Position numbers and translations under genes: made by a program
From: Hydromonas duriensis
Lineage (GTDB): Bacteria > Pseudomonadota > Gammaproteobacteria > Burkholderiales > Burkholderiaceae
NCBI RefSeq assembly: GCF_004363775.1
Contig: NZ_SNZE01000004.1
Span: 1-64,000, forward strand
Direction of reading: 5' to 3'
Length of the DNA: 64,000 nucleotides
Notes under the pieces: model-generated
Told to the model about the DNA's origin: nothing
Database searches by the model: none
Seen by the model: only the letters and a program-made list of their open reading frames with translations
In this document: piece after piece, positions 55,970-64,000 of the stretch
Layout: each line of letters begins with the position of its first letter
How positions within the stretch are numbered: the first letter of the stretch is position 1

Positions 55970-56046
55970 GGAGCGGTAGTTCAGTTGGTTAGAATACCGG
56001 CCTGTCACGCCGGGGGTCGCGGGTTCGAGCCCCGTCCGCTCCGCCA
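55970..56046 (+). tRNA. tRNA-Asp (anticodon GTC), copy 2
   Basis: As copy 1 except for a single T-to-C change in the T-loop. Part of the tandem Val-Asp-Val-Asp array between hupB and ppiD. Confidence 0.97.
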
Positions 56047-56051
56047 ATTAG

Positions 56052-56082
56052 GAAAAAGGTGAACTTCGGTTCACCTTTTTTT
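56052..56082 (+). terminator. Terminator after the tRNA array
   Basis: AAAAAGGTGAAC (56053-56064), TTCG tetraloop, GTTCACCTTTTTTT. A strong terminator. Confidence 0.9.
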
Positions 56083-56206
56083 GTTGCATGTATATTGCGT
56101 TAAGTGTTTCAAGACTGGCTTAGTTCGTGGAACGGCTATATAATGTCAAGCTTTACGAGCTTGGATAGGGCTTGAGAACCATGTGCTCAAATTTGAGAGG
56201 CGACTT

Positions 56207-57778
56207 ATGTTTGATTTTGTGCATAAACACAAAAAAATAATACAATTGATATTAGCGGTGCTGTTTGTTCCCTTTATGTTTTCTGGGGTTTCAAACTTAT
56301 CATCGGATGCTACGGCAGCTGATGTGGTGGCCAAAGTGGGTCAACAAGACATCACCGCAGCGATGTTTGAACGTCGCTATCAGCAATATATCGATGCAAA
56401 ACGAGTGGCGCTGGGGGATGCTTTTGATCAATCGGCGTTTGATACACCCGACCAGCGTATTTTGTTTTTAAATGAAATGGTGAATCAGTTTGCCATCTCA
56501 GAAGCAGTCAAGGCTGGGCATTTAACAGTGGGCGATGCTCAGGTGTTGGCCGCTTTGCTGAAAGACCCTAATATCAAACGTGATGCGCAGGGCAATGTTG
56601 ACCGTGCTGCTTATGAGTCGTTGCTAAAAAACAATAACTTAACGGAAGCACAATACGAGTCGACGGTGCGGGCCAGCTTGGCTGAAGGTTTGTTGCGTCA
56701 AATGGCTACCTCTGGTTTTTCTTTGACGCCACTACAAAAATCCACTTTGACTGAATTGTTGACGCGGGTGCGTGTTGTTGAAATGAAGTCTGTTGACTTG
56801 ACGCCCTATATGGACAAGGTGAAGGTTGATGCGACTCAAGTTGAGCAATATTATAAAGCTCATACCGCTCAGTTTACTAAAACAGAGTCTTTTGATGTCG
56901 ACTATGCGGTTATTCCCGTATTGCCAGCTAATTATGTGCCGACGGACGATGACATTAAAGCAGCTTTCGGTGGTACGCCAAGCGCGGAAGACATAGACAA
57001 AGTGCGTAAAGATTCTGCATTGCTCAAAGAAGTCGTGAGTAAGGTGGCTGCCAGTAAAATGGAAGGGGTCGCGAAATTAATTGATGAGGCCAGTGGAAAA
57101 GCCCCTCAGGATTTAGCTGCCATAGCCTCTCGTTTTGGTGGTACGGTTGAGACATTTAAAAACTTAAGCCGAGAAGGCGGTGCGCATTTGCCCGACGCGT
57201 TAAAGTCTAATGAGGTGCGGTTAGCCTTGATTACAGGCCCTCAGGTTGCAGCTCAAGCCATTAGTTCGCCTGTAAAAGCAAATGGGACCAGTTTGATTGT
57301 GGGTCGAGTGACGAAACAAACGCAAGCAGGTTTATTGCCGTTGGCAGATGTACTGGCTGAAATAGAGAAAACGCTTAAGCAAGAAGCGGTTTTGGCTCTG
57401 GCGCGCGATGAGGCGAAAAAACAAATTGCTGGCATGAATGCAAGTCAAAGTATCGGTCCAAAAATGATGGTGGGGCCTTTATTGAATAATGTTTTAAGTT
57501 CAAAAACGGTGGGGCAGGTGCTGGCTGTGGCCTCAAAAGACTTGCCTCAGCTTTTGGTCAGTGAAGAGTCCAATAGTGTGAGCATTCTACGCGTGGTTGG
57601 GGAGCAATCGGCAGACACGGCGGCGGATAAATCCAATGCTTTACCTTCATCGCTGCAACAATGGAGCGATTTGTCAGGGGTGCTGCAACAACGCGCTTAT
57701 TTACAACAATTGCGAGAGCGTTTGGGTGTTAAATTGTATCCAGAGCGTTTAGGCAGCCTTGATAAATCTAAGGTTTAA
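56207..57778 (+). CDS. ppiD: PpiD-like periplasmic folding factor, parvulin domain missing
   Basis: A 523-residue SurA/PpiD-family protein. The N-terminal anchor FDFVHKHKKIIQLILAVLFVPFMFSGVSNL is typical of PpiD, followed by the chaperone domain (AKVGQQDITAAMFERRYQQY, RILFLNEMVNQFAISEAVKAGHLTVGDAQV, LAEGLLRQMATSGF, VRVVEMKSVDL). After SFDVDYAVIPVLPANYVPTDDDIKAAFGG the sequence passes straight into the C-terminal region (KDSALLKEVVSKVAAS... APQDLAAIASRFGG); no parvulin motifs (HILI, FGY/HIIK) are seen. Full PpiD has about 620 residues, so about 100 are missing. GAGG precedes the ATG at 56207. It follows hupB and the tRNAs, as ppiD does elsewhere. Confidence 0.9.
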   Translation: MFDFVHKHKKIIQLILAVLFVPFMFSGVSNLSSDATAADVVAKVGQQDITAAMFERRYQQYIDAKRVALGDAFDQSAFDTPDQRILFLNEMVNQFAISEAVKAGHLTVGDAQVLAALLKDPNIKRDAQGNVDRAAYESLLKNNNLTEAQYESTVRASLAEGLLRQMATSGFSLTPLQKSTLTELLTRVRVVEMKSVDLTPYMDKVKVDATQVEQYYKAHTAQFTKTESFDVDYAVIPVLPANYVPTDDDIKAAFGGTPSAEDIDKVRKDSALLKEVVSKVAASKMEGVAKLIDEASGKAPQDLAAIASRFGGTVETFKNLSREGGAHLPDALKSNEVRLALITGPQVAAQAISSPVKANGTSLIVGRVTKQTQAGLLPLADVLAEIEKTLKQEAVLALARDEAKKQIAGMNASQSIGPKMMVGPLLNNVLSSKTVGQVLAVASKDLPQLLVSEESNSVSILRVVGEQSADTAADKSNALPSSLQQWSDLSGVLQQRAYLQQLRERLGVKLYPERLGSLDKSKV

Positions 57779-57786
57779 ACTCAATA

Positions 57787-57815
57787 AAAAGCACGCCATT
57801 TGAGCGTGCTTTGAT
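57787..57815 (+). terminator. Hairpin after ppiD
   Basis: AAAGCACGC (57788-57796) pairs with GCGTGCTTT (57804-57812), followed by GATG with no T-run. A weak terminator or processing site. Confidence 0.55.
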
Positions 57816-57911
57816 GTTTAAAGTGTGGCGAAAACAGAGTTTTATTAAATGGCGTGACTCAAGTTGTTTATAGCTGTCCGTATTTATTTTATTTTTTATT
57901 TGGAGTTCTAA

Positions 57912-59510
57912 GTGTTATCTGCTGTCAATATTACGCAACAATTTGGTGCTAAGCCTTTATTTGAAAACATTAATGTCAAGTTCGGTGAAGGCAATCGATA
58001 TGGTTTGATTGGCGCAAATGGTTGTGGCAAATCGACGTTCATGAAAATTTTGGGTGGAGATTTAGAGCCGACGTCAGGGCAAGTGATTTTAGAACCCAAT
58101 ATTCGCTTGGGTAAATTACGACAAGACCAATTTGCTTACGAGGATTTACGCGTCTTGGATGTGGTCATGATGGGGCATATTGAAATGTGGGCGGCGATGA
58201 CCGAGCGTGACGCCATTTATGCCAATATGGAAGCCACCGAAGATGACTATATGAAAGCAGCCGAGCTTGAGGGCGTTTTTGCCCAATATGATGGTTATAC
58301 AGCGGAGTCGCGTGCAGGTGAATTGTTGCTTGGCGTGGGTTTGCCAATTGATTTTCACCAAGGCTTGATGAGTGCGGTTGCGCCTGGTTTGAAGGTGCGC
58401 GTGTTATTGGCGCAGGCCTTGTTTTCTAATCCAGATGTGTTGTTGTTGGACGAGCCGACCAATAACTTGGATATTGATACCATTCGGTGGTTGGAACATG
58501 CGCTTGATGAAAAAGATTGCACGATGATTATCATTTCACATGACCGTCACTTTCTGAATGGCGTGTGTACGCACATGGCCGATATGGATTTTGGCACTTT
58601 AACGGTTTATTCGGGCAATTACGATGACTACATGCTCGCCTCAGCTGAAGCGCGGGCGCGACAAATGGCAAGTAACTCAAAAGCCAAAGAGCGCATGGCT
58701 GAGTTGCAAGAGTTTGTGCAACGCTTTGCTGCAAATAAGGCAAAGGCCCGTCAAGCCACATCGCGCCAAAAAATGATTCAAAAAATCAAAGCCGATACCG
58801 TTGAGATTAAGCCGTCGTCGCGTCAAAATCCATTTATTCGCTTTGAACAAAACAAGGTGTTGCATCGCTTGGCTTTAGAGGTTGAAAGCGTAAGCAAAAC
58901 ATTCGACCGCCCAATTGTGACCAAGTTTTCAACAATGATTGATGCGGGTGATAAAGTCGCCATTATTGGCGGTAATGGCGTGGGTAAAACCACGTTGCTG
59001 CGTATCTTAAAAGGCGAGTTGTCGAGTGATTCGGGCACGGTCAAATGGTCGGATAACGCCGATGTTGGATATATGGCGCAAGATGCCGCCGAGCAGTTTG
59101 ACAGCGATGATTTGGTGTTTGATTGGATGGGGCAATTTCGTCAGGCGGGAGATGATGACCAAGTGATTCGTGGTGTGCTTGGTAAATTGTTATTTTCTGG
59201 CGATGACGTGACCAAATGCGTGCGTGTTTTATCAGGTGGAGAAAAACATCGCATGAGCTTCGGTCGATTGTTGTTGGGACGACATAATGTCCTCATGCTT
59301 GATGAGCCAACGAATCATTTAGACATGGAATCGATTGAATCTTTGCAGTTGGCTTTAGAAAAATATGCGGGCACTTTGTTTGTGGTCTCTCATGATCGCC
59401 AATTCATCGATAATGTCGCCACCCGTATCATTGAAGTCAAAGGCGACGGCACCGTGATTGATTTCAAAGGTGACTATGAATCGTATTTAGACAGCCAAGG
59501 TTTAAATTAA
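57912..59510 (+). CDS. ybiT: ABC-F family ATPase YbiT
   Basis: A 532-residue cytoplasmic protein with two ABC domains in tandem and no membrane segments. Walker A motifs: [11 protein letters not shown] and [11 protein letters not shown]. The first signature motif is degenerate ([16 protein letters not shown]), the second is [13 protein letters not shown]. Walker [13 protein letters not shown] and [12 protein letters not shown]. The linker includes [13 protein letters not shown], closely matching YbiT of E. coli. ABC-F proteins bind the ribosomal E site. The start is a GTG with GGAG 8 nt upstream. ldcA follows one base after the stop. Confidence 0.94.
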   Translation: MLSAVNITQQFGAKPLFENINVKFGEGNRYGLIGANGCGKSTFMKILGGDLEPTSGQVILEPNIRLGKLRQDQFAYEDLRVLDVVMMGHIEMWAAMTERDAIYANMEATEDDYMKAAELEGVFAQYDGYTAESRAGELLLGVGLPIDFHQGLMSAVAPGLKVRVLLAQALFSNPDVLLLDEPTNNLDIDTIRWLEHALDEKDCTMIIISHDRHFLNGVCTHMADMDFGTLTVYSGNYDDYMLASAEARARQMASNSKAKERMAELQEFVQRFAANKAKARQATSRQKMIQKIKADTVEIKPSSRQNPFIRFEQNKVLHRLALEVESVSKTFDRPIVTKFSTMIDAGDKVAIIGGNGVGKTTLLRILKGELSSDSGTVKWSDNADVGYMAQDAAEQFDSDDLVFDWMGQFRQAGDDDQVIRGVLGKLLFSGDDVTKCVRVLSGGEKHRMSFGRLLLGRHNVLMLDEPTNHLDMESIESLQLALEKYAGTLFVVSHDRQFIDNVATRIIEVKGDGTVIDFKGDYESYLDSQGLN

Positions 59511-59511
59511 C

Positions 59512-60414
59512 ATGCGCATACTCCAACTCATCGCTCCGTCGGGCTACCCACAAGACCAAGATGCTGTAGCGCGTGCCGTCGATTATTTTACTCAGCATGG
59601 TTGGTTGGTGCGTGGACACAGTGCTGCGTTGCGTCATTTTCAACGTTTTGCAGGAACGGATACAGAGCGTTTGGCTGAATTAAATGCCTTGACGCAGCTT
59701 GCGCAAGAAGGGCATAAGCCTGAATTGGTCATGGCCTTACGTGGAGGCTACGGCATGTCACGTTTGCTGGATGGCATTGATTTTGAAGCCTTGGCGCAGG
59801 CTGATTTGCGCTTTATGGGGCACAGTGATTTCACGGCGTTCAGCTTGGCCTATTATGCCAAAGTAGGCAAGCCATCGTATTTAGGACCAATGGCCTGCTT
59901 TGACTTCGGTTCTGAACAGCCATCCACGTTTATGGAACACCATTTTTGGTGTTTGTTGGATGAGGGGCAAGATTTGATTGAGGTGCAGGCTGCACAACCT
60001 CAGACTTTTGAAACAGAAGGTGTTTTGTGGGGGGGAAACCTCACGATGGTCAATCAACTGGTTGGAACGCCTTATTTGCCAAAAGTCACGGGGGGGATTC
60101 TATTCCTTGAGGACATCAATGAGCACCCTTATCGCATTGAACGCAACTTGTATCAGCTTAGGGACGCGGGGATTCTTGAGCAGCAATCGGCCGTGATTTT
60201 AGGTCAATTCAATGGCTTTAAGTTATATGATAACGATCATGGCTATGATTACAACGAGATGGTGGCCCACATGCGCAGTCGTTGTCGGGTTCCAATTTTA
60301 ACGGATTTGTCTTTTGGTCACGTTCGCGATAAGGTCACTTTGCCTGTGGGGCAAAAAGCCAAGCTCTGTGTCGCAGGCGAGGCGGGTTATCGATTGGAAG
60401 TGAGGGCAATTTAG
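59512..60414 (+). CDS. ldcA: LD-carboxypeptidase (muramoyltetrapeptide carboxypeptidase)
   Basis: A 300-residue peptidase S66 protein that removes the terminal D-Ala from peptidoglycan tetrapeptides during recycling. It starts MRILQLIAPSGYPQDQDAVARAVDYFTQHGW, with the RGGYGMSRLLDGIDF motif and the nucleophile Ser in FMGHSDFTAF. The catalytic Glu is likely in ILFLEDINEHPYRIER and the His in DLSFGHVRDK. The usual elbow is GYSD; here it is GHSD. It begins one base after ybiT, so translational coupling is likely. Confidence 0.88.
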   Translation: MRILQLIAPSGYPQDQDAVARAVDYFTQHGWLVRGHSAALRHFQRFAGTDTERLAELNALTQLAQEGHKPELVMALRGGYGMSRLLDGIDFEALAQADLRFMGHSDFTAFSLAYYAKVGKPSYLGPMACFDFGSEQPSTFMEHHFWCLLDEGQDLIEVQAAQPQTFETEGVLWGGNLTMVNQLVGTPYLPKVTGGILFLEDINEHPYRIERNLYQLRDAGILEQQSAVILGQFNGFKLYDNDHGYDYNEMVAHMRSRCRVPILTDLSFGHVRDKVTLPVGQKAKLCVAGEAGYRLEVRAI

Positions 60415-60427
60415 TTTGCTAAAAACG

Positions 60428-60462
60428 AAAAAAGGAAAAGCCGATGTCTTTTCCTTTTTTGT
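60428..60462 (+). terminator. Terminator after ldcA
   Basis: AAAAAAGGAAAAG (60428-60440) pairs with CTTTTCCTTTTTT (60448-60460). Located at the convergent junction with the transglycosylase gene; probably bidirectional. Confidence 0.85.
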
Positions 60463-60477
60463 TCTTCAACGCGATGT

Positions 60478-61056
60478 TTAACGCAAATAATAAGTTGTGC
60501 GCAGCATCTTGATGCGGGCAATGTAATTTTGTGTTTCTTCAGGCATTTTGTTTAAACGAAATCGCTCATAAGTACTGCCGCTCGGGCGTGTTTTTATGTA
60601 ATTGTCTACATTACCCAGTCCCCAGTTGTACGCGGCTAAGGTCAACTCCAAATTTTTGTTGTAGCGTTCATACAGTTTATCCAAATATTCAGCAGCTGCG
60701 CGCGCCGAGTCTTCAGGGTGAGTGCGATCATTTAGCCCCATGTCACGCGCAGTTGGACGCATGAATTGAAACAGCCCCTGTGCGCCAGCGGTACTTTTTG
60801 CATTCGGATTGCCAGCCGATTCTTGGTGCATCACTGCTGACAGAAGGCCGCGTGGCAAATTGTTTTTTTGCTCAAGTTCTTCTAGTTTGAGTTTTTCTCG
60901 CCAATCGTAAATGCGTTCTGCCACAAGCTCATCGCCGGATTTATAACCAAACTCGAGCAAAATGGGTCGAAGCACCAGTCCGCATGCAACAATAGCGATG
61001 GCGATGATTAGCCATTGAATGCGTTTTTTAGGGGTGTTGTAAGTTAATTTTGGCAT
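60478..61056 (-). CDS. Membrane-anchored lytic transglycosylase (SLT domain)
   Basis: A 192-residue protein with an N-terminal membrane helix (WLIIAIAIVACGLVLRPIL) and an SLT domain: NLPRGLLSAVMHQESAGNPNAKSTAGAQGLFQFMRPTARDMG, where the Glu in HQESAGN is the catalytic residue, then RAAAEYLDKLYERYNKNLELTLAAYNWGLGNV and LPEETQNYIARI-like MPEETQNYIARI. It cleaves the glycan strand of peptidoglycan. I chose the ATG at 61056, because the earlier GTG start lies inside the terminator of rpmG. The stop is 63 bp from ldcA's, on the opposite strand. Confidence 0.87.
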   Translation of the reverse strand: MPKLTYNTPKKRIQWLIIAIAIVACGLVLRPILLEFGYKSGDELVAERIYDWREKLKLEELEQKNNLPRGLLSAVMHQESAGNPNAKSTAGAQGLFQFMRPTARDMGLNDRTHPEDSARAAAEYLDKLYERYNKNLELTLAAYNWGLGNVDNYIKTRPSGSTYERFRLNKMPEETQNYIARIKMLRTTYYLR

Positions 61057-61100
61057 TGTTTTTAGTGGATTTACAATCCCTAAAGCATAACGTAGAGAAA

Positions 61101-61127
61101 ATAAAAAAGCCACCGTTAAGGTGGCTC
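61101..61127 (-). terminator. Terminator after rpmG
   Basis: GCCACC (61109-61114) pairs with GGTGGC (61120-61125). Read on the minus strand it is followed by TTTTTTAT, ending the rpmB-rpmG transcript. Confidence 0.85.
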
Positions 61128-61154
61128 TCTCACAAGAAAAACATCAAATAATGA

Positions 61155-61310
61155 TTATTTGATTTTTGTTTCTTTGTAGATGACATGTTTACGCGCCACT
61201 GGATCAAATTTTTTGATTTCCATTTTTTCAGGCATATTGCGTTTGTTTTTGTCGGTCGTGTAAAAATGACCTGTACCTGCTGTTGATTCGAGTTTGATTT
61301 TATCACGCAT
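61155..61310 (-). CDS. rpmG: 50S ribosomal protein L33
   Basis: A 51-residue protein: it begins [20 protein letters not shown], continues [22 protein letters not shown] and ends VIYKETKIK, the standard L33 sequence. It is the cysteine-free type, with no zinc-binding CXXC. An AGGAG-like GGAGC lies before the ATG. It lies 11 bp downstream of rpmB on the same strand. Confidence 0.96.
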   Translation of the reverse strand: MRDKIKLESTAGTGHFYTTDKNKRNMPEKMEIKKFDPVARKHVIYKETKIK

Positions 61311-61321
61311 GATAAGGCTCC

Positions 61322-61555
61322 TTAGATTTCACCGCGGGCGCGCAAGTCTGATAAGACTGCATCGATACCGTTTTTGTCGATGGTGCGTAAAGCTGCATTC
61401 GAAACGCGCAAACGCACGAAGCGATTTTCAGACTCTACCCAAAAACGACGGTTTTGCAAGTTAGGCAAAAAACGACGTTTGGTTTTATTGTTTGCATGAG
61501 AAACATTGTTCCCAGACATCGGGCGTTTACCCGTTACTTGACATACGCGTGCCAT
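61322..61555 (-). CDS. rpmB: 50S ribosomal protein L28
   Basis: A 77-residue protein: [40 protein letters not shown] and [24 protein letters not shown] are diagnostic of L28. AAGGAATTATC precedes the ATG. rpmB-rpmG is a conserved pair. The 282 bp upstream to the cytochrome gene are AT-rich and hold no recognisable gene; the rpmB promoter must lie there. Confidence 0.97.
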   Translation of the reverse strand: MARVCQVTGKRPMSGNNVSHANNKTKRRFLPNLQNRRFWVESENRFVRLRVSNAALRTIDKNGIDAVLSDLRARGEI

Positions 61556-61837
61556 GATAATTCCTTATTTCAAACCAAATGATTACAAACTGTGTTGTGA
61601 TTCAAGCGCTTAAATCTTTGTTTTTAAAAGGTTCTTCGCTCAATCTTTTTAAATTGGAGACGCGAAACAAGAACAAAAATTTGAAAACTGTTTGCACCGA
61701 GACATTCGATTATAGATGATTTTGCCAAGTAATGCAATTAAGTCGATGCAAATACTGTGTTTATTTGTATTTTTAGGTGTTGTTTTAACGTGAGTTGAGG
61801 CTGGGGCCGACAGTGAGGTGTTTGTCTGGTGTGCGCC

Positions 61838-62266
61838 TTATTTTTTTGGGGTGGTGGGTGCTTGGGAGAGAATCCATTCAACCAGATATTGAGCTTCTTC
61901 GGGTTTTAGATGCGCTTGTGGCGGCATGACAACGGGTCCAAAGCTACCTGAACCGCCGCTAAGGACTTTAGCTGTCAGTTTAGTCACCGCATCTTTATCA
62001 TTTTTGTACTTTTCGGCAATGCTTGTCCAAGCAGGCCCGACCATTTTTGCATCACGAGTATGGCAGCTGAAGCAATTTTTTTGCTGGGCAAATGCGGGCG
62101 CAGGTGGGCGGGCATCGGTTGAATGTGTTGGACTGGCTGAGTTGACTTGTGGCTCCTGTGGCGTTTGTTCTTGATTCATGTTTTGGCGTGTGTTGTCATT
62201 ACATGCAGTAAGCGCAATGCTGGTGATCAAGAAGTAGGCGATACGCAGTGCGGTGGAATTTTTCAT
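61838..62266 (-). CDS. Class I cytochrome c, lipoprotein
   Basis: A 142-residue protein. The signal segment KNSTALRIAYFLITSIALTAC ends in the lipobox LTAC, and a low-complexity linker rich in Gln, Pro, Ser and Thr follows. The haem-binding CFSCH is in FAQQKNCFSCHTRDAKMVGPAW, and the axial Met is in GPVVMPPQAHLKPEEAQYLVEWIL. This is the pattern of c551/c552-type carriers. I use the ATG at 62266 (GGAT at a suitable distance); another lies at 62275. It probably carries electrons at the periplasmic side of the membrane. Minus strand, divergent from the DUF3683 gene. Confidence 0.88.
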   Translation of the reverse strand: MKNSTALRIAYFLITSIALTACNDNTRQNMNQEQTPQEPQVNSASPTHSTDARPPAPAFAQQKNCFSCHTRDAKMVGPAWTSIAEKYKNDKDAVTKLTAKVLSGGSGSFGPVVMPPQAHLKPEEAQYLVEWILSQAPTTPKK

Positions 62267-62449
62267 AGTGGGCATATCCGAGTCAGCGTGGTGTGTGGTG
62301 TTTTGAAGAAAATCATGGGCATGCAGTAAATGCGGGGCTTTGCCATGCGGACGATGCCGCGAAAAGTTTAAAATTCGGGTAGAATGCGGGAGCACTTCAC
62401 ACGGCGTTTGCGTGGCATCGATGTGGTGAAGTCTATCAGGAAATGCCTT

Positions 62450-64000
62450 ATGAATGCACCATTACAACATCATTTAAATCCAAATTTTGCCCATGTTGCG
62501 CCTCCGAGTGCGGCCTTGACCGAGTTGTTGGAGTCTACGCGCATGCGCGAAATTCCTTACAACTATACGTCTTTTTCAGACCGAGAAATCATTATCCGCT
62601 TGTTGGGCGAGGATGCGTGGCAATTGATTTTGGATTTGCGCAGCGAGCGTCGAACGGGTCGTTCTGCAAAGATGTTGTACGAGGTATTGGGCGATATTTG
62701 GGTGGTGAGTCGCAATCCGTATTTGCAAGATGATTTGCTTGATAATCCGAAGCGTCGTGCGGCTTTGGTTGAGGCTTTGCAGCATCGATTGAGTGAAATA
62801 GATAAGCGGCGGGATGTGACCGATACGGATGAAGCGCGTGCGCGCGCAGCCAAGGTGGATGAACTGGTGCGAAAAGCACAAATAGCCGTGGCGGATTTTG
62901 CTCAGCAATTTCGAGACATGTACGATTTACGTGCTCAAGTGCGCAGTAGTCTAGGGCGCTACACCGCTAAAGGCAATATTAAATTTGATGGCTTGTCTCG
63001 AGTGTCACACGTCACTGATGCAACCGACTGGCGGGTTGAGTATCCATTTGTAGTGCTCACGCCTGATAGCGAGCAAGAAATGGCAGGATTGGTGCGAGCC
63101 TCCATTGAGTTGGGCTTGACCATTATTCCTCGTGGCGGTGGTACGGGTTACACGGGCGGGGCGGTGCCTTTGGATGCGCGATCGGTGGTTATCAATACCG
63201 AAAAATTGATTCAAATCGGCGCAGTTACCCCTTGGCGTGGTCGAATGATGGGTCAAGAAGTCATGACGATTCAGACAGGAGCGGGTGTGGTGACGCGCCG
63301 TGTTGAAGAAGCGGCCAAAAAAGCAGGTTTGGTGTTTGCCGTTGACCCGACCAGTGCCGATGCGTCTTGTGTGGGTGGCAATGTGGCGATGAATGCGGGC
63401 GGTAAAAAAGCGGTGCTGTGGGGTACGGCTTTGGATAACTTAGCCAGTTGGCGGATGGTCGATGCCAAGGGCGAGTGGCTCGAAATCACTCGCCTTGACC
63501 ACAATATGAGCAAAATTCATGATGCGCCTTTGGCGACCTTTGAAATTGTGCGCTTTAAGGCCGATGGCAAAACCGAGATTGAACGAGAGATTTTAGCGAT
63601 TGAGGGCTATAAATTTCGCAAAGAAGGTTTGGGCAAGGATGTGACGGACAAATTTTTGTCAGGTTTGCCAGGGGTGCAAAAAGAAGGGTGTGATGGCTTA
63701 ATTACCAGTGCACGTTGGGTGTTGCATACCATGCCTAAATATACGCGGACAGTGTGTTTAGAGTTTTTTGGCCAAGCGCGCGAGTCCATTCCATCAATTG
63801 TGGAAATTAAAGATTATTTGTTTGAAACCGCTAAAACCACGGGCGCAACGCTTGCTGGTTTAGAGCATTTGGATGAGCGATATTTGCGTGCGGTCGGTTA
63901 CGCGACCAAGAGTCGTCGTGGTGATTTGCCAAAAATGGTTTTGATTGGTGACATTGTTGGCAACGACGAAAATGCCGTAGCGCATGCCACTTCTGAAGTG
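62450..64000 (+). CDS. DUF3683 FAD/FMN-binding oxidoreductase (3' partial)
   Basis: The reading frame is open from the ATG at 62450 (AGGA 8 nt upstream) to the end of the window, 517 codons, with no stop. It starts with the DUF3683 domain ([65 protein letters not shown]). A BBE-type FAD-binding PCMH domain follows: [42 protein letters not shown] and [28 protein letters not shown]. Full family members are about 1,300 residues with a C-terminal 4Fe-4S and CCG part, which would lie beyond the edge. Related to D-lactate/2-hydroxyglutarate dehydrogenases; substrate unknown. Confidence 0.9.
   Translation, partial: MNAPLQHHLNPNFAHVAPPSAALTELLESTRMREIPYNYTSFSDREIIIRLLGEDAWQLILDLRSERRTGRSAKMLYEVLGDIWVVSRNPYLQDDLLDNPKRRAALVEALQHRLSEIDKRRDVTDTDEARARAAKVDELVRKAQIAVADFAQQFRDMYDLRAQVRSSLGRYTAKGNIKFDGLSRVSHVTDATDWRVEYPFVVLTPDSEQEMAGLVRASIELGLTIIPRGGGTGYTGGAVPLDARSVVINTEKLIQIGAVTPWRGRMMGQEVMTIQTGAGVVTRRVEEAAKKAGLVFAVDPTSADASCVGGNVAMNAGGKKAVLWGTALDNLASWRMVDAKGEWLEITRLDHNMSKIHDAPLATFEIVRFKADGKTEIEREILAIEGYKFRKEGLGKDVTDKFLSGLPGVQKEGCDGLITSARWVLHTMPKYTRTVCLEFFGQARESIPSIVEIKDYLFETAKTTGATLAGLEHLDERYLRAVGYATKSRRGDLPKMVLIGDIVGNDENAVAHATSEV

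Overview
The window reads as a stretch of chromosome from a betaproteobacterium, most likely of the order Burkholderiales, with a G+C content judged by eye to be in the high 40s per cent. The evidence is gene order rather than any single gene: yffB-dapE-prmB; dapA-bamC-MBL hydrolase; tRNA-Arg, rpsU-yqeY-dnaG-rpoD; bamE divergent from fur, with dapB beside it; thrS-infC-rpmI-rplT-pheS-pheT-ihfA-merR; hupB-tRNA-Val-tRNA-Asp-ppiD; a long RpoD (770 aa) with a Lys/Ala/Thr-rich N-terminus; the ubiquinone hydroxylase UbiM; and a large DUF3683 FAD oxidoreductase at the right edge. No genus can be named from the sequence alone. I see no prophage, insertion sequence, CRISPR array or defence island; this is mostly core genome.

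Layout. 1-1.3 kb: the end of an OmpA-domain protein, a small tail-anchored hypothetical and a Spx/YffB-type thioredoxin-fold protein. 1.3-1.7 kb: the decayed remains of a yiaA-like gene. 1.8-6.8 kb: lysine/diaminopimelate and envelope genes (dapE, prmB, dapA, bamC, a metallo-beta-lactamase-fold protein). 7-12.4 kb: tRNA-Arg and the macromolecular synthesis operon, then a tRNA with anticodon CAT. 12.7-14.4 kb: a lipoprotein of unknown function and about 850 bp of apparently non-coding or decayed DNA. 14.4-16.5 kb: a tightly overlapping trio (DegP/MucD-like protein, glutaredoxin-like protein, P-loop kinase). 16.7-22 kb: a TPR protein, then a minus-strand TonB/ExbB/ExbD/BtuF-type uptake cluster ending in a nuclease-family gene and glpM. 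22-30.9 kb: dapB, bamE, fur, tcdA, a MOSC protein, lolA, a DinG/YoaA helicase and hypotheticals. 31-36.3 kb: tex, a Tat-exported multicopper oxidase and ubiM. 36.6-45 kb: the thrS-to-merR translation operon. 45-49.4 kb: a HAD hydrolase, a two-component pair and a ZIP metal transporter. 49.7-53.4 kb: etfB, etfA and an acyl-CoA dehydrogenase. 53.5-61.6 kb: argH, hupB, a duplicated tRNA-Val/tRNA-Asp pair, a PpiD that has lost its parvulin domain, ybiT, an LD-carboxypeptidase, a lytic transglycosylase and rpmB-rpmG. 61.8-64 kb: a lipoprotein cytochrome c and the start of the DUF3683 oxidoreductase.

The observation I rate highest is in front of thrS. A consensus -10 box (36594-36599) is followed by an 18-residue open reading frame with five threonine codons (36663-36719), a Rho-independent terminator (36745-36770), and a 7-bp alternative pairing between the end of the leader ORF and the 5' arm of the terminator. 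This has all the parts of a ribosome-mediated threonine attenuator controlling threonyl-tRNA synthetase and possibly the downstream IF3/L35/L20/PheRS operon. Other points are the PpiD without its parvulin domain, a protease-family protein with an altered GNSGG motif, infC starting at ATC, hairpins inside the thrS-pheT operon, a Fur-box-like site before the ZIP transporter, the duplicated tRNA pair and the yiaA relic.
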